From assembly GCA_949592205.1 (NCBI GenBank), contig CATIUR010000001.1, positions 337,409,250-337,473,249 on the forward strand: a DNA stretch of 64,000 nt. Direction: 5' to 3'. The notes under the pieces are model-generated. The model saw nothing but the letters and a program-made list of their open reading frames with translations. It did no database searches and was not told the DNA's origin. The translations under genes were made by a program, and so were the position numbers. Position 1 is the stretch's first letter; every line of letters begins with the position of its first letter. Positions 1 to 8,718 of the stretch are shown here, in pieces. Origin of the DNA: Helichrysum umbraculigerum. Lineage: Eukaryota; Streptophyta; Magnoliopsida; Asterales; Asteraceae.

Positions 1-264
1 TTTCAGAAATCCCTTATCTTGAACATTTCGAGTCTTTTCACGGTGTCAATTTTTCACACCAAGGATTCTTCAATCTTTTTGAGAACACGAAGGGGTAGGA
101 TAAGTGAAACGGATATTCTAAAAGATGTTCTTCATAACCTCAGAAATTCTAAGATAAGTTTGGGAGTATTTTTTGGAAGTAGGGTTTTATGAGGGTTTTA
201 TGAAACGAAAGGTTTAGGCTTGAAAGTCCCGTGCCGTGGGATCTGATCGAATCGCTTGATCGAT
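1..264. other. Unassigned left edge
   Basis: No convincing coding region, RNA gene or complete repeat is visible. The stretch lies just beyond the outer end of the minus-strand Copia LTR (265-617). No tRNA-Met primer-binding site follows the LTR end here, which argues that the LTR is a 3' or solo copy and that this is flanking sequence. It may be more of the element hosting the Copia insertion. Confidence 0.4.
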
Positions 265-446
265 TGTTAGTGCGGAATCCAAACAAACGAAACACAAACG
301 TTTTCTCTATAATCTTTTGTATATATTAACACTTGATAATATAACGATTACAGATACAAACTCGTTTCTCTCAGTCTCTATCTCACCAAAAACGGCTCAC
401 ACACACACACAATGAACGAACACTTACAAATGAAGCCCTAATTGAC

Positions 447-454
447 TATTTATA
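447..454 (-). promoter_or_regulatory. TATA box of the Copia LTR
   Basis: The minus strand reads cgTATAAATAgtc. It lies roughly two fifths into the LTR from its start, with a leader of about 180 bases to the LTR end, consistent with a U3/R boundary shortly downstream. Confidence 0.55.
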
Positions 455-470
455 CGTTGGACCATTGGAC

Positions 471-498
471 CCTGCGACATTGGGCTCAATGTCGCAGG
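471..498. repeat. Perfect 12-bp inverted repeat in Copia LTR U3
   Basis: cctgcgacattg and caatgtcgcagg are exact reverse complements separated by ggct. A further direct copy of tgtcgcaggccca starts near 524. On the LTR's own strand the array lies just upstream of the TATA box. The shared core GTCGCA also occurs in the array inside the RE1 LTRs. Confidence 0.8.
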
Positions 499-617
499 CC
501 CAAGCCCATTGGGACATTGAGAGTGTCGCAGGCCCAAACACGTATAATTTCAATTACAAATTCAAGCTAAATATTCTATACAAGATATTGACAAACCATG
601 TTGATTTTGCATCAACA

Positions 618-848
618 AACTCCCCCTTGGCAATAGCTTGGATATGTCTTCAAATCTTCAACTTTAGCTTGAGTATCTGCTAGCACTTATCCTCTCTCTG
701 ATCAACAACTTCTCATTCGTAGACTAATTGACTTTGACAATTACAATAGTTTGACCAGCTGACTGACACACAAAATGCACCAACAAACTCCCCCTTGTCA
801 TCAGCTTGGTCAAATAAGTCTTCAATTAGTCTTCATCAACAAGGCTCA
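618..848 (-). mobile_element. Copia polypurine tracts and second LTR-start junction
   Basis: Two similar minus-strand junctions lie 168 bp apart. One is the polypurine tract at 618-629 followed by TGTTGATGCA. The other is a polypurine tract at 786-797 followed by TGTTGGTGCA, running left from 785. The preceding bases of both are related (gaagayt...ccaagct...). This looks like a Copia 3' end inserted in, or rearranged with, a relative of itself. Positions 844-848 (gctca) are the target-site duplication of RE1, which interrupts this sequence; its continuation resumes at 11041. Confidence 0.45.
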
Positions 849-1224
849 TGTAACAACCGCCAATTTAGGGCTAGTATTAGCGCCTAATTCTTTATTAATA
901 CATGTAATTAGTCTGTGTTAGGCTAATTTATGTAACGGATTATATGTTGGTAAATATATGCAACTTTGCGATTTGACTTAAATCGTATGCGACTTAAATA
1001 GAATGAAATTCTATTCGATTAACACGGACGTTGGTGAACAAATGTTTGTAAACTAAAATAACGCAATTATAACTGAAATATTATTTTAGAATAGTTAATA
1101 ACTGTCTTGTACTACCTGATTTAAAACTTACGCGATTTAAAGACGAAAGTAATTAAATGTAATTTAAACTGTTAAAGATTTAAGGAAATAATTTAAATAA
1201 ATTATTTAACAAGAATTGTGGTTT

Positions 1225-1234
1225 TATAAATATA
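1225..1234 (+). promoter_or_regulatory. Candidate TATA box of RE1 LTR
   Basis: TATAAATATA is the best TATA match in the LTR. It is identical to the TATA candidate of the related RE3 LTR and is followed by a CT-rich stretch about 100 bp downstream. Another possible TATA (tatatac near 2157) cannot be excluded. Confidence 0.45.
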
Positions 1235-1709
1235 ATTAAACGCGTAAAATAAACATTTAACGCCTAAACGACGGAGCAAACGAACACCGCACGGAGCGTG
1301 AGGGCACGAGCTGAAAATGGGAGGTTAAAACCTCCCACCTTCTTTCTTTTTCCTCCATTTTCCACCTATCACTTCTCTCTCTTTCCTCTCTCTTTCCTTT
1401 TTCTTTCATTTCCACCAACTTCAAAAACCTCACTAAATCGACAAATAAACGTACTAAACGAGCTTGGATCATACCACATCTTTGGAGAAAAACGTTCATC
1501 TCTTCACGATCTACAACTTCATCTTTTCGGATTTTCAATCCGACACTTTGTAAGTTTCCGACAAATCCCGACATCTCTCGTTTTTGATCATTTTTACTAG
1601 TTTATGGTTTTGATAGGCTTAATATGTTCATATAAGGGTTGGGTAAAAGATTTGGACCCAACGGAAACCGGGAAACTCGTTTTCGACAAAAATTCCGGCC
1701 ATCAGACCG

Positions 1710-1990
1710 CTACGTCGCATTTGGCCAGGGGCCTCTGCGACGTCGCGGCCTACGTCGCACAAAAACCTCCACGTCGCACTAGCGACGCAGCCCCTTACGT
1801 CGCATTAAATTGCGGACGTCGCACATGGCGACGTAAACTTTAACGTCGCAAACCTCCACGTCGCATTAGCGACGCCAGCCCCTACGTCGCATTGATTTGC
1901 GAAGGTCGCATCATGCGACGTACATGCCTACGTCGCACCCGACGTCGCACCCGACGTAGCACCCTACGTCGCACCCTACGTCGCACATGA
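1710..1990 (+). repeat. ACGTCGCA motif array in RE1 5' LTR
   Basis: About a dozen exact ACGTCGCA copies occur in 280 bp (for example at 1712, 1752, 1771, 1797, 1816, 1859, 1884, 1930, 1942, 1965 and 1978). There are also inverted and one-mismatch copies, and the palindrome TGCGACGTCGCG at 1735. Spacing is irregular (roughly 12 to 45 bp). The array is much richer in CG than the AT-rich LTR around it. With the TATA at 1225 it would be transcribed (R/U5). Confidence 0.85.
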
Positions 1991-3168
1991 CAGAACCTTG
2001 AAAACTCGGATTTTACTAAGTGTCGATCTTACACAACTTCCAATACTTATACTATACGACTTAACAAACATCATAGAACATACTTTTCTATTACAATCAC
2101 TCTAAATTGCGTTATTAACGATAAAACTTTAATTATAATAAACCACCAACGGGCCGTATATACTTTGACACGAACGTGAACGAACCAACATTTAACACAA
2201 CGGGGTATGAACAACTAGCCTAGATGGTCTTGCGAGACATCTACTTACTTAACCTTATGTGTTTAGGCACTAGAAGGTTACGGGTTCGGAGAACCTACTT
2301 GCTTTACTACTACTTGCTAATTACTACTGCTCGACTCAGGTGAGTCTTACAGCCCCACTTTTACTGTTTTATACTTTGGGGTGAGATACTTAGCAACTGT
2401 TTTACGTATGAACACAATGTACTGAACTGAAAACATTACTGATTACAAACAAACGCATGAGTTACTTTTATCCACTGAAAGCCTCCTAATCGTAAGTTGT
2501 TAGTTATGGACTTAAGCGCGATTACTAATAGATGGATCCATTTGGGACTGACAATCCCTGTCTGGGGTGGTAGCGCCACCACGTACTGATTTACATGTAG
2601 AAACAGACATATTAGTATTTGTTACATATGAGTGTGCGGATAGCACTCACGGGGGTACGTGATTTATTTCACACTACACGGTTAAGCTTCAACTTATGAG
2701 CTCATGGCACTGTACTGATTAACTGATTTACTTACATTGCTGGATAGCAATACGGGTACATACTTGTGGTTCATGACACTTACTTATTACTAAACCTGTG
2801 AGATTCACCAACCTTTTTGGTTGACACTTTTTAGCTTTGTATCTCAGGTACACATACGGAGTAGGATCACTCCAGGATTACTAGCTAGAGTCGCATGATT
2901 TCCAAACTGCATTTAACGGAGATTCTTTGGCATTATCTTTTGTAACTTTGATTATGTAATAGAATCTCCCGCCACATACGCGGACTCTAGGCTTACGTAT
3001 TTTTGTAAAGAAAACTATATGTTTTCAAACGATACAAATTATGAAATGTAACTATTTTACAAACGTCTCATTTAGAGGTCGTTTACTATTAATCTTGTGC
3101 TTTGTATATTGATTAGTAACACCCAATGTATGCTTCCGCAAACCGTTAAATTTGGGGGTGTTACAGAT

Positions 3169-3180
3169 TGGTATCAGAGC
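3169..3180 (+). other. RE1 primer-binding site (tRNA-Met type)
   Basis: TGGTATCAGAGC begins three bases after the 5' LTR end. It is the standard initiator tRNA-Met complement used by many plant LTR retrotransposons. Confidence 0.92.
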
Positions 3181-3488
3181 CTAAGGTTATAGTGAACTAG
3201 GTTGCATTTAGTGGGCCTAGACTATGACCGTTAGGCAGTATTCTCTTATTAGACATGACTAGTTCAGGAATTACAGCATACAACCTTAATTTAACATAGC
3301 CTGATCAACTATGTACAATTAAGGAAAAATGATGTAAGATCTGAAATGATTATGTTGAACAGGGATACGTTAGTTGACTCTGACTACGAGAGAACCGGAC
3401 CATTACTTGATACGTGCTAGACACTAGGCTGGATATGATATATGTATATATACATTAGCCTCAAACTTACTAAAGCTTTGTCTCAGAA

Positions 3489-3974
3489 ATGGCAAACATC
3501 CCATCCAACTCGTCTCGTTCTCAAACCGGGTCGCAGAACCCAAGGGTAGCAAGGAGGAACAACAGGTTGCCTCGAGCTGGCCCATACCCCACTCACTTCA
3601 CCTTGCCGGCCTTAACCGCTAGGGTAAACCAACACGAGCAACGACTTCGCACTATGGATGTCGTGTTGCAAGAAACCAACGAAAACTGGAGACTTACATC
3701 CCTCGAACGCATAGAAGCAGTCTCCGACGACCTTGAAACCACAAACAACAACCTGGATGTCCTTCGCAACCAAATAATAGAAATAAGGGTGGAAAATGCC
3801 CTTCTGCAACAAAGGATGGATGAATGTGTGCAGTGCTCACTTGAGGCAGAAGAGTATGCGCGTGGACTAACACAACGACTAGCGCTAGCAGAAGACAACG
3901 CCCGACAAGCTAGCAGGCTTGCAAACACTGTGGACCGTCTTGTCACGATGATGGAGCAGATTAACCTACGTTAA
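3489..3974 (+). CDS. RE1 extra ORF: 161-aa basic/coiled-coil protein upstream of gag
   Basis: This is an uninterrupted 161-codon ORF between the primer-binding site and gag, in a different frame from gag-pol (which starts at 4270, 295 bases after this stop). The first 35 or so residues are Ser/Asn/Arg-rich and basic (VARRNNRLPR). From about residue 45 to the end the sequence is charged and heptad-like, with L, I, V and M spacing suggesting one or two long coiled-coil helices and a leucine-rich tail (LANTVDRLVTMMEQINLR). There is no zinc finger, membrane segment or catalytic motif. I do not recognise the family. Additional ORFs are known in some plant Ty3/Gypsy elements, but their roles are mostly unknown. 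It could be a nucleic-acid-binding or assembly accessory protein, or lie within an untranslated leader. Being open in a young, intact element supports it being real. Confidence 0.6.
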   Translation: MANIPSNSSRSQTGSQNPRVARRNNRLPRAGPYPTHFTLPALTARVNQHEQRLRTMDVVLQETNENWRLTSLERIEAVSDDLETTNNNLDVLRNQIIEIRVENALLQQRMDECVQCSLEAEEYARGLTQRLALAEDNARQASRLANTVDRLVTMMEQINLR

Positions 3975-4269
3975 CACTAGCTTAGTCTTTGTCTTGTAAA
4001 CTATCCTGTAAACTAGTAACTATCTAAGCACTACTCTATGTTTCAGTCGGATGTAACAATTCCCGACATCTTTTGTAATACATCCGTAGGATGTAACCTT
4101 TGAACTCGTATCATCTATCGAATATTTCTTGCTGTTTCGACTCATATTAAATTGCCATAATTCTTTTTCATATTGATGGTATGTATTACCATCTTTATAC
4201 ATGTACATCTGAAATAAATGCAATTTGCTTACAAATCTCATGTATCTTCATTTCTTTTATTGAAGAATC

Positions 4270-7200
4270 ATGCCGCCAAAGACACGACCATACACCGATG
4301 CCCAGATTACCTCCCTTATAACCCAGGCTGTTACTGAAGCCTTAGCTCGGAATACTCCACCAGGTTCCACAAGAAACAGCGATGCCGCTGAAACCTCCGC
4401 TGCTAAACCTTGTTCATACAAGGATTTTCAAAACTGCAAACCCTTGAGCTTCAAGGGGACTGAAGGAGCCATCGGACTCATCAGATGGTTCGAAAAGATG
4501 GAATCTGTTTTCCGCATCAGCAAATGTGCGGAAGATGACAAAGTCAAGTTCTCCACCTGCACCCTCGAAGATGGTGCCCTCTCGTGGTGGAATTCCTATA
4601 CCCAGTCTGTGGGTATTGATACAGCTTATCTACTCCCTTGGGAGGATCTGAAGAAAATGCTCACTGATGAGTATTGCCCAGCCGAACAACTTTACAAGCT
4701 GGATGAAGAGTTCTGGAACCTGAAAGTGCAAGGAACTGATATCGTTGGATACACCACCCGATTCCAACAACTCACCGTCCTTCGCCCAACCATGGCGGGT
4801 ACTGAACCCGAAAAGATCAAGAAATACATCCGCGGCCTCCCGGAACCTGTCCGGGGAAATGTCGCCTCATCAAAACAAACCACTCTTCACGGTGCCATTC
4901 GGTTGGCCCATGAACTTTTAGCCATGAACGAGGACCCAGAACCACCCACTCCATCCTCCAACAGCAACAAAAGAAAATGGTCCGACAACCACAACAACCA
5001 CCAAAACAAGAAACCTGAAACCATTAAAGCCTACACCTCTGTTTCTGATGACAAAGGAGCGTACAAGGGAACCAAGCCCTATTGCTCGAAGTGCCAACGA
5101 CACCACCATGGTTCATGTCCCTGTAGCAAGTGTAAGAGATTTGGACACTTGGCTAGGGATTGTAGATCAAACACCACTGACACCAACACCTCTGCACCAA
5201 AGACTTGTTATGGGTGCAACGGAACGGGGCATTTCAAGAAAGACTGCCCAAAACTGAACAACAACAACAACAACAGGAACAACAACAATGCTCGAGGAAG
5301 AGCTTTTGTACTGAAATCTGGGGAAGCCCGTCAAGACCCGAATGTGGTCACGGGTACGTTTCTTCTCAACAACTTGACTGCATCTGTATTATTCGATACT
5401 GGTGCTGATAAGAGCTTTATTTCCGACGAATTTTATCCACTACTTGACACTACACCTATTGCCTTAGATTCTAAGTACACAATAGAATTGGCAAACGGAA
5501 AACTTATTGAGGCCGACAGTGTAATACCTAATTGCACTCTGAACTTAGCTAACGAGCTCTTTCCCATTGACTTGATACCTGTCGAAATCGGCAGTTTTGA
5601 CATCATCGTCGGTATGGATTGGTTGTCCAAGCACCGAGCCGAAATCGTTTGTTTCGAGAAAATCGTACGCATTCCTCTCGTCACCGGTGGAACTTTGAGC
5701 ATACAAGGGGAGACCGGTGGGACGAGAATAAACATCATTTCTTGCATGAAAACCCGAAAATACTTGAGAAAAGGGTACCAGGCAATCCTCGCACACGTTA
5801 TGGAGAAAAAGTCGGTGGAAAAGCGACTTGAGGATGTGCCTATCGTTCGAGACTTCCCAGAGGTCTTTCCCGAAGACTTGCCTGGCCTTCCGCCACCTAG
5901 ACAAGTCGAATTTTCTATTGACCTTGTGCCCGGTGCAGCACCCGTGGCACGAGCACCTTACCGATTAGCCCCATCCGAACTTCAGGAGTTGTCTACTCAG
6001 CTACAGGAACTCCTGGACAAGGGATTTATTCGACCAAGTTCCTCACCTTGGGGAGCTCCGGTCCTGTTTGTGAAAAAGAAAGACGGTTCTTTCCGCATGT
6101 GCATCGACTACCGTGAACTCAACAAATTAACTGTCAAGAACCGTTACCCACTTCCTCGCATTGATGACCTGTTTGACCAACTTCAGGGGTCGAGTTTTTA
6201 TTCAAAGATCGATCTACGGTCAGGTTATCATCAACTCCGAGTTCGTGACGAAGACATCCCAAAAACTGCTTTCCGAACTCGTTACGGGCATTATGAATTC
6301 CAAGTAATGCCATTCGGCTTAACCAACGCACCGGCAGTATTCATGGATCTTATGAATCGGGTGTGCAAACCTTACCTTGACAAGTTTGTTATCGTCTTCA
6401 TCGATGACATCCTGATTTACTCGCGCACTGAACAAGAACACGCGCAACACCTGAAAACCATCCTAGAGCTGCTCAAACACGAAGAGTTGTACGCCAAATT
6501 CTCTAAGTGTGAGTTCTGGATGAAAACCGTTCAATTCCTTGGCCACGTCATTGATAATCAAGGAATTCATGTCGATCCTTCAAAAATCGAGGCTATTAAG
6601 TGCTGGCAAGCACCTACAACACCGACCGAGGTACGCCAATTCTTAGGACTCGCCGGATACTACAGGCGGTTCATTGAGAATTTTTCGAAAATAGCCCTAC
6701 CTCTCACTGCACTTACTCAAAAGGAAAAGAAGTTCGATTGGACTGACAAACAGGAGTCGGCTTTTCAGCTACTAAAACAAAAACTCTGCAGTGCACCTAT
6801 CTTATCTTTACCCGAAGGCAATGATGACTTCGTGGTATACTGTGATGCTTCACACCAAGGTCTTGGTTGCGTACTGATGCAACGAGACAAGGTCATCGCT
6901 TACGCCTCACGACAACTCAAGGTCCACGAAAAGAATTACACAACTCATGACCTAGAGTTGGGGGCTGTTGTTTTCGCTCTGAAAATCTGGAGACACTACT
7001 TATACGGTACCAAGTGTACAATCTTTACTGACCATAAAAGTCTCCAACATATCTTCGATCAAAAGGATCTCAACATGAGGCAACGTCGATGGGTCGAGTT
7101 GCTTACTGATTACGACTGCGAGATTCGCTATCATCCGGGCAAGGCGAATGTTGTTGCCGATGCCTTAAGCCGAAAAGAACGAGTGAAACCACTTCGAGTT

Positions 7201-8685
7201 CGAGCTCTCGGTATGACCATTCACAACGATCTCATCAATCAAACTCTCGCCGCTCAACTCGAAGCACTCAAGCCAGAAAACTTGATAAACGAGGCCTTGC
7301 GGGGCATGGACAAACAATTTGAAACCAAACCTAACGGGGCCAAATACTTCTCGAATCGAATCTGGTTACCAAGTTTTGGGAACCTGCGAGACTTGGTGAT
7401 GGATGAAGCTCACAAGTCTAAATACTCTATACACCCCGGTGCCGACAAAATGTACCACGGCATCAAGGAACTGTACTGGTGGCCCAACATGAAATCTGAC
7501 ATTGCAACCTATGTTGGCAAGTGTCTTACTTGTTCCAAGGTTAAAGCTGAACACCAGAAACCTTCAGGTTTGCTACAACAACCCGAAATACCACAATGGA
7601 AATGGGAGCAGATTACCATGGACTTCATTACTAAACTCCCGAAAACTTCTAGCGGTTGCGATACCATTTGGGTGATCGTCGACCGACTCACTAAATCTGC
7701 TCATTTCCTAGCCATCAAGGAAACTGATAAGATGGAACGTTTGACACGGATCTACCTGAGAGAGATCGTGTCAAGACACGGCGTGCCCATCTCAATCATC
7801 TCCGACCGAGATGCTCGGTTTACTTCTCGCTTCTGGCAATCACTGCAAAAATCTCTTGGTACTCGTCTGGATATGAGTACGGCTTACCATCCTCAAACCG
7901 ACGGCCAGAGCGAACGAACCATACAAACACTGGAAGACATGCTACGAGCCTGCGTAGTTGACTTCGGTAAAAACTGGGAAAATCACTTACCGTTGTGCGA
8001 GTTCTCGTACAACAACAGTTATCACACCAGCATAAAAGCTGCACCCTTCGAGGCACTGTACGGTCGTAAGTGCCGGTCGCCTATCTGTTGGACTGAGGTG
8101 GGGGATACACAACTCACCGGTCCAGAAATCATACATGAAACAACTGAAAAGATCGTCGGCATACAAAACCGACTAAAAGCCGCGCGTGATCGTCAGAAAA
8201 GCTATGCTGACGTGAGACGCAAACACCTTGAGTTCCAAGTAGGGGACAAGGTACTTCTCAAAGTGGCACCGTGGAAAGGTGTTATTCGATTCGGAAAACG
8301 AGGCAAATTAAATCCTAGATACATCGGACCCTTCGAAATTCTTGAAAAGATTGGTCCAGTGGCATACCGCCTGCAACTTCCTGCTGAACTTAGCAGCGTT
8401 CACAACACATTCCACATTTCTAATCTGAAGAAATGTCTGTCTGACGAGACACTGATTATACCGCTCGACGAAATTCAACTCGATGATAAACTTCATTTTG
8501 TCGAGAAACCTATGGAAATCATGGACCGCGAGGTCAAACAACTAAAACAGAGTCGTATTCCCATCGTAAAAGTCAGGTGGAATTCTAGACGTGGTCCTGA
8601 ATTCACTTGGGAACGGGAAGACCAAATGCGACTGAAATACCCACATCTCTTCCCTGACAACGCACCGACCGTGCAATCGAACTAA
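4270..8685 (+). CDS. RE1 gag-pol polyprotein with C-terminal chromodomain
   Basis: A single open frame of 1471 codons, starting at an ATG about 1.1 kb after the 5' LTR. In order it holds a gag capsid-like region (about 50-225), three CCHC-type zinc knuckles (about 272-283, 285-298, 313-326) and an Asn-rich linker. The aspartic protease has DTGA at about 377-380. Reverse transcriptase has CIDYRELN near 612 and FIDD near 711-714. RNase H carries its acidic set (D860 in CDAS, E897, D922 in TDH, D965 in ADALSR). Integrase has an H/H/C/C finger (about 1049-1089) and a D,D,E triad (about D1119, D1180, E1216). A GPY/F module follows near 1353 and a chromodomain-like segment at about 1410-1462. All catalytic residues I could check are present. 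The chromodomain is thought to guide integration to heterochromatin in this family. Confidence 0.95.
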   Translation: MPPKTRPYTDAQITSLITQAVTEALARNTPPGSTRNSDAAETSAAKPCSYKDFQNCKPLSFKGTEGAIGLIRWFEKMESVFRISKCAEDDKVKFSTCTLEDGALSWWNSYTQSVGIDTAYLLPWEDLKKMLTDEYCPAEQLYKLDEEFWNLKVQGTDIVGYTTRFQQLTVLRPTMAGTEPEKIKKYIRGLPEPVRGNVASSKQTTLHGAIRLAHELLAMNEDPEPPTPSSNSNKRKWSDNHNNHQNKKPETIKAYTSVSDDKGAYKGTKPYCSKCQRHHHGSCPCSKCKRFGHLARDCRSNTTDTNTSAPKTCYGCNGTGHFKKDCPKLNNNNNNRNNNNARGRAFVLKSGEARQDPNVVTGTFLLNNLTASVLFDTGADKSFISDEFYPLLDTTPIALDSKYTIELANGKLIEADSVIPNCTLNLANELFPIDLIPVEIGSFDIIVGMDWLSKHRAEIVCFEKIVRIPLVTGGTLSIQGETGGTRINIISCMKTRKYLRKGYQAILAHVMEKKSVEKRLEDVPIVRDFPEVFPEDLPGLPPPRQVEFSIDLVPGAAPVARAPYRLAPSELQELSTQLQELLDKGFIRPSSSPWGAPVLFVKKKDGSFRMCIDYRELNKLTVKNRYPLPRIDDLFDQLQGSSFYSKIDLRSGYHQLRVRDEDIPKTAFRTRYGHYEFQVMPFGLTNAPAVFMDLMNRVCKPYLDKFVIVFIDDILIYSRTEQEHAQHLKTILELLKHEELYAKFSKCEFWMKTVQFLGHVIDNQGIHVDPSKIEAIKCWQAPTTPTEVRQFLGLAGYYRRFIENFSKIALPLTALTQKEKKFDWTDKQESAFQLLKQKLCSAPILSLPEGNDDFVVYCDASHQGLGCVLMQRDKVIAYASRQLKVHEKNYTTHDLELGAVVFALKIWRHYLYGTKCTIFTDHKSLQHIFDQKDLNMRQRRWVELLTDYDCEIRYHPGKANVVADALSRKERVKPLRVRALGMTIHNDLINQTLAAQLEALKPENLINEALRGMDKQFETKPNGAKYFSNRIWLPSFGNLRDLVMDEAHKSKYSIHPGADKMYHGIKELYWWPNMKSDIATYVGKCLTCSKVKAEHQKPSGLLQQPEIPQWKWEQITMDFITKLPKTSSGCDTIWVIVDRLTKSAHFLAIKETDKMERLTRIYLREIVSRHGVPISIISDRDARFTSRFWQSLQKSLGTRLDMSTAYHPQTDGQSERTIQTLEDMLRACVVDFGKNWENHLPLCEFSYNNSYHTSIKAAPFEALYGRKCRSPICWTEVGDTQLTGPEIIHETTEKIVGIQNRLKAARDRQKSYADVRRKHLEFQVGDKVLLKVAPWKGVIRFGKRGKLNPRYIGPFEILEKIGPVAYRLQLPAELSSVHNTFHISNLKKCLSDETLIIPLDEIQLDDKLHFVEKPMEIMDREVKQLKQSRIPIVKVRWNSRRGPEFTWEREDQMRLKYPHLFPDNAPTVQSN

Positions 8686-8708
8686 TTTCGGGACGAAATT
8701 CTTTTAAC

Positions 8709-8718
8709 AAGGAGAGAA
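8709..8718 (+). other. RE1 polypurine tract
   Basis: aaggagagaa directly precedes the 3' LTR start (TGTAACAACC at 8719). This is the expected priming site for plus-strand DNA synthesis. Confidence 0.85.

Larger units (their letters stand above)
265..617 (-). mobile_element. Ty1/Copia-type LTR (3' or solo)
   Basis: Read on the minus strand, this 353-bp unit begins TGTTGATGCA and ends GCACTAACA, so its ends are short imperfect inverted repeats of the TG...CA kind. Immediately upstream on the minus strand is a purine tract (rc of 618-629, core aagggggag), the usual polypurine tract before a 3' LTR. A TATA box (TATAAATA on the minus strand, + positions 447-454) is followed by a plausible leader, and a palindrome lies just upstream of it (471-498). 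The internal region and 5' LTR are not recognisable, so the element is truncated or displaced. Assignment to Copia rests on the GGGGGAG-TTTGTTG junction style and LTR size, not on coding sequence. Confidence 0.55.
849..3165 (+). repeat. RE1 5' LTR
   Basis: The 2317-bp LTR aligns without gaps to 8719-11035 at an offset of 7870. I noticed two differences: C at 1696 versus T at 9566, and T at 2596 versus C at 10466. A likely TATA box TATAAATATA lies at 1225-1234, followed by a CT-rich leader (about 1338-1410) typical of plant transcript starts. That would give a U3 of about 400 bp and a long R/U5. A dense array of ACGTCGCA motifs lies at 1710-1990. Confidence 0.95.

Noticed and set aside
1298..1843. 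ORFs of 79-105 codons inside the RE1 LTR (and duplicates at 9168-9713)
   Set aside because: They lie in the CT-rich leader and the ACGTCGCA array, overlap on both strands and have composition-driven translations. No family resemblance.
1710..1990. CRISPR-like array
   Set aside because: The short ACGTCGCA repeats have irregular spacing and no uniform spacers, in a plant LTR. Not a CRISPR.
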